From the NCBI GenBank assembly GCA_030220185.1, contig JASPKZ010007538.1, positions 675,501-739,500 of the forward strand: a stretch of 64,000 nt of DNA, written 5' to 3'. Position numbers and translations under genes: made by a program. Every line of letters begins with the position of its first letter. The stretch's first letter is position 1. The stretch is from Diploptera punctata (lineage: Eukaryota > Arthropoda > Insecta > Blattodea > Blaberidae). Under the pieces are notes generated by a model. The model saw only the letters and a program-made list of their open reading frames with translations, ran no database searches and was not told the DNA's origin. Below are positions 62,361-64,000 of this stretch, one piece after another.

Positions 62361-62700
62361 CTATTTATGTTCTTCTGAATATAATTTTTTTTTTCCCCAA
62401 ATGGTAAGTTCCTTTGTATTTTCTAACTGTTTTAATAATTTAGTATTTGAATTTATATTATGTTTTTCGGCCCAAACATGAGCAGCAACTGCAGATTTTT
62501 CTATTTCCCCATTTTTAATATTTCTTATGTGTTCCTTGGTTATAATTTTCAGGTTTCTTTTTGTTTTCCCTATATATATCTTTTCACAACCAGTAGTACA
62601 TTCAATTTGATATATTCCTGATTTTTTACTTTGATCAATTTTTTCATTTTTGTTGGTATTTATTAGTTTATTTAAACTGTGGTCATTTTTCGGTGCTAAT
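62361..62700 (-). pseudogene. PLE family 4 GIY-YIG nuclease
   Basis: FKLAPKNDHSLNKLINTNKN, KKSGIYQIECTTGCEKIYI, GKTKRNLKIITKEHIRNIKN, AAHVWAEKHNINSNTKLLKQL, LTIWGKKKLYSEEHK. Close to family 3. The expected arginine after NLKI is I (NLKIITKEH), and the CxxC spacing has an extra residue, so activity is doubtful. Confidence 0.75.
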
Positions 62701-62993
62701 TTAAAGCACACAATAAATTCCAAAAGATATTTGACAAATTTAATATCAAATTAGCACCAAAAAATGACCACAGTATGTAAATTCGAATACTAAATTATTA
62801 AAACCGTTAGAAAATACAAAGGAACTCACCATTTGGGGGAAAAAAATTATATTCAGAAGAACATAAATAGAGTTATGAATTTCGAAATTCCTGCTGAATA
62901 TGACCTTGTATGGATGTTCTTTGGCCAGCTGGAAGAAGGAGCTGATATCGATTTCCAGGGTTCACAACATAAAACTCATCAGTCTGGCCAAAG

Positions 62994-63029
62994 CTGAGGA
63001 TGATATAAAAGGATATATCGAAACATGTT
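62994..63029 (+). ncRNA. Hammerhead ribozyme motif, family 4 right arm
   Basis: CTGAGGA (62994-63000), T, stem II GATATA/TATATC (63002-63007 with 63014-63019), GAAA, stem III ACATGT, T17 at 63029. GAGGTAAG follows at 63053. The left arm's copy is degenerate (CAGAGGA and an expanded TA run in stem II). Confidence 0.65.
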
Positions 63030-63289
63030 CGAGAACAAATCAACATTAAATTGAGGTAAGATGATTACAGATTAAAAAAAAAAAACTTGATTAAAAGAAA
63101 CCTCAAAATATAACTTCCTAAAATAAACCAAGAATGTCAAAGTAAAATTTTCATATTGTTAATTTTAAGTTAAATAAATTTTTTATTAATTTAGGACAGC
63201 TGTATGTTTATTACTGAAATTGATGTTTCCTTTAATTAATTTGTTAATACTTCAATGTTTTTATTATTAATTTAACATTTCTCACTGAA

Positions 63290-63560
63290 GGATAAATTAT
63301 ATTTGAAGAGAAAAATTATATTCTCAGACTGAGGTTTGAACTCAGGACCTTTGGCTTTCTAGGCCAATGCTCTACCACTGAGCTATCTGGACACTCCAAT
63401 CTAAATGCAAATTTTCTCTTATACATTGTTAATTCCTGATTGACAAATGCGAAAAAAAATTGCATTGAGATTGGAGTGCCCAGATAGCTCAGCAGTAGAG
63501 CATTGGCCTAGAAAACCAAAGGTCCTGGGTTCAAACCCCAGTCTGAGCTTATAATTTTTC
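63290..63560. mobile_element. tRNA-like palindrome
   Basis: TTTGAAGAGAAAAATTATATT, then a reverse tRNA (GGTTTGAACTCAGGACC...GAGCTATCTGG), then TGCCCAGATAGCTCAGCAGT...GGGTTCAAACCCCAG and TATAATTTTTCTTAA. The two cores are near-identical mirror copies, each with an AGA-type anticodon loop. Confidence 0.7.
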
Positions 63561-63569
63561 TTAATTTTT

Positions 63570-64000
63570 TTTCGATGCACGGTCGTCGCCGACCCTTCTG
63601 GTCCCTGAACCCAGAAGAGTCCGTTACCATATTTGGATCTTTACTGGCCTAGAGAGAGAGAGAGTCTACCAATATATTTAGCTATCGTAATTGTAGCGTC
63701 CAGTTCATAAATGTAAGTTCTATCTATTTTACTTTGCCCGGACCCATCAGACGCAAAGATTGATTCATCTTTCCTGTGTAGATTTAATAACATATATTAA
63801 TTATTAACAAGAATTTTTAAACACACTGTAGTAATTTATATGACTCGTATTTAACTCAGTATAATATTTACAATCATGAAAGCTAGAAGGGAGAGGGGAG
63901 CTAATATAACCTTGAGAAAGCTTGTATATAGGAAAAATATAAGGCAACAATAGCATAGCTAACAAACACAGTAATTATACATTCTTGTTTTCTAAAATAG
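63570..64000. repeat. Dispersed repeat, copy 2
   Basis: CGCAAAGATTGATTCATCTTTC, ATCATGAAAGCTAGAAGGGAG and AAAGCTTGTATATAGG match the repeat at 30835-31170. A (GA)n run lies at about 63652-63664. No coding. Confidence 0.55.

Larger units (their letters stand above)
62163..63112. mobile_element. Palindromic PLE family 4
   Basis: Left arm from TTCAATTTAATGTTGATTTG and right arm ending ATCAACATTAAATTGAGGTAAG; right terminus CCTCAAAATATAACTTCCTA, as in family 3. The - arm codes IKLAPKNDHSL..., SGIYQIECTTGCEKIYIGK (62723-62361, with a two-residue change CTTGC in the CxxC site). The + arm is shorter (62740-63040). It starts about 75 bases after the donor of exon 7. Confidence 0.75.

Overview
The window is animal nuclear DNA, most likely from an arthropod and probably an insect with a repeat-rich, AT-rich genome. 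The only host gene recognised is the apoptosome gene Apaf-1 (Dark in flies). Its first seven coding exons lie on the + strand between about 28.4 and 62.1 kb, separated by introns of 1.7 to 14.9 kb, and the gene runs off the right edge. The exons encode a CARD and most of the NB-ARC ATPase (P-loop, Walker B, sensor, GxP motif). Every junction is GT-AG and in phase except exon 3 to exon 4, where one extra A in a homopolymer breaks the frame.

Left of the gene (1-27 kb) is a graveyard of transposons. It holds non-LTR C-terminal scraps, an ORF1-only non-LTR element with target-site duplications (TSDs) at 1.09-3.94 kb, a CR1-like element on the - strand at 8.9-13.1 kb, and a hAT transposase split by an R1-like element that is itself split by an RTE-like element (13.4-19.9 kb). 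Smaller items are a piggyBac-type palindrome, a TA-flanked MITE, SINEs and hairpin repeats.

The Apaf-1 introns are packed with Penelope-like elements (PLEs: RT plus GIY-YIG endonuclease) of at least five families. Most are palindromic: two 3' ends face each other in one insertion, flanked by 11-14 bp TSDs. Just inside the ends they carry hammerhead-ribozyme-like motifs, one per arm, followed by a conserved GAG|GTRAG motif that looks like a 5' splice site. One insertion complex (35.98-45.40 kb) contains a second PLE dimer in tandem, and its empty site is preserved in a sister copy. Another insertion lies 15 bp from the acceptor of the first coding exon, and one starts within about 10 bp of an exon donor.

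A second recurrent theme is tRNA-like cores flanked by inverted AAGAGAAAAATT / AATTTTTCTCTT. They occur singly, as palindromes with TSDs, and as a six-copy 304-bp tandem array at 51.2-53.1 kb with signs of a 608-bp higher-order repeat.

The strongest candidate for an under-described system is the set of palindromic PLEs with paired ribozymes, including a family in which the core C3-G8 pair appears replaced by U3-A8. All alignments were made by eye; no searches or folding were run.
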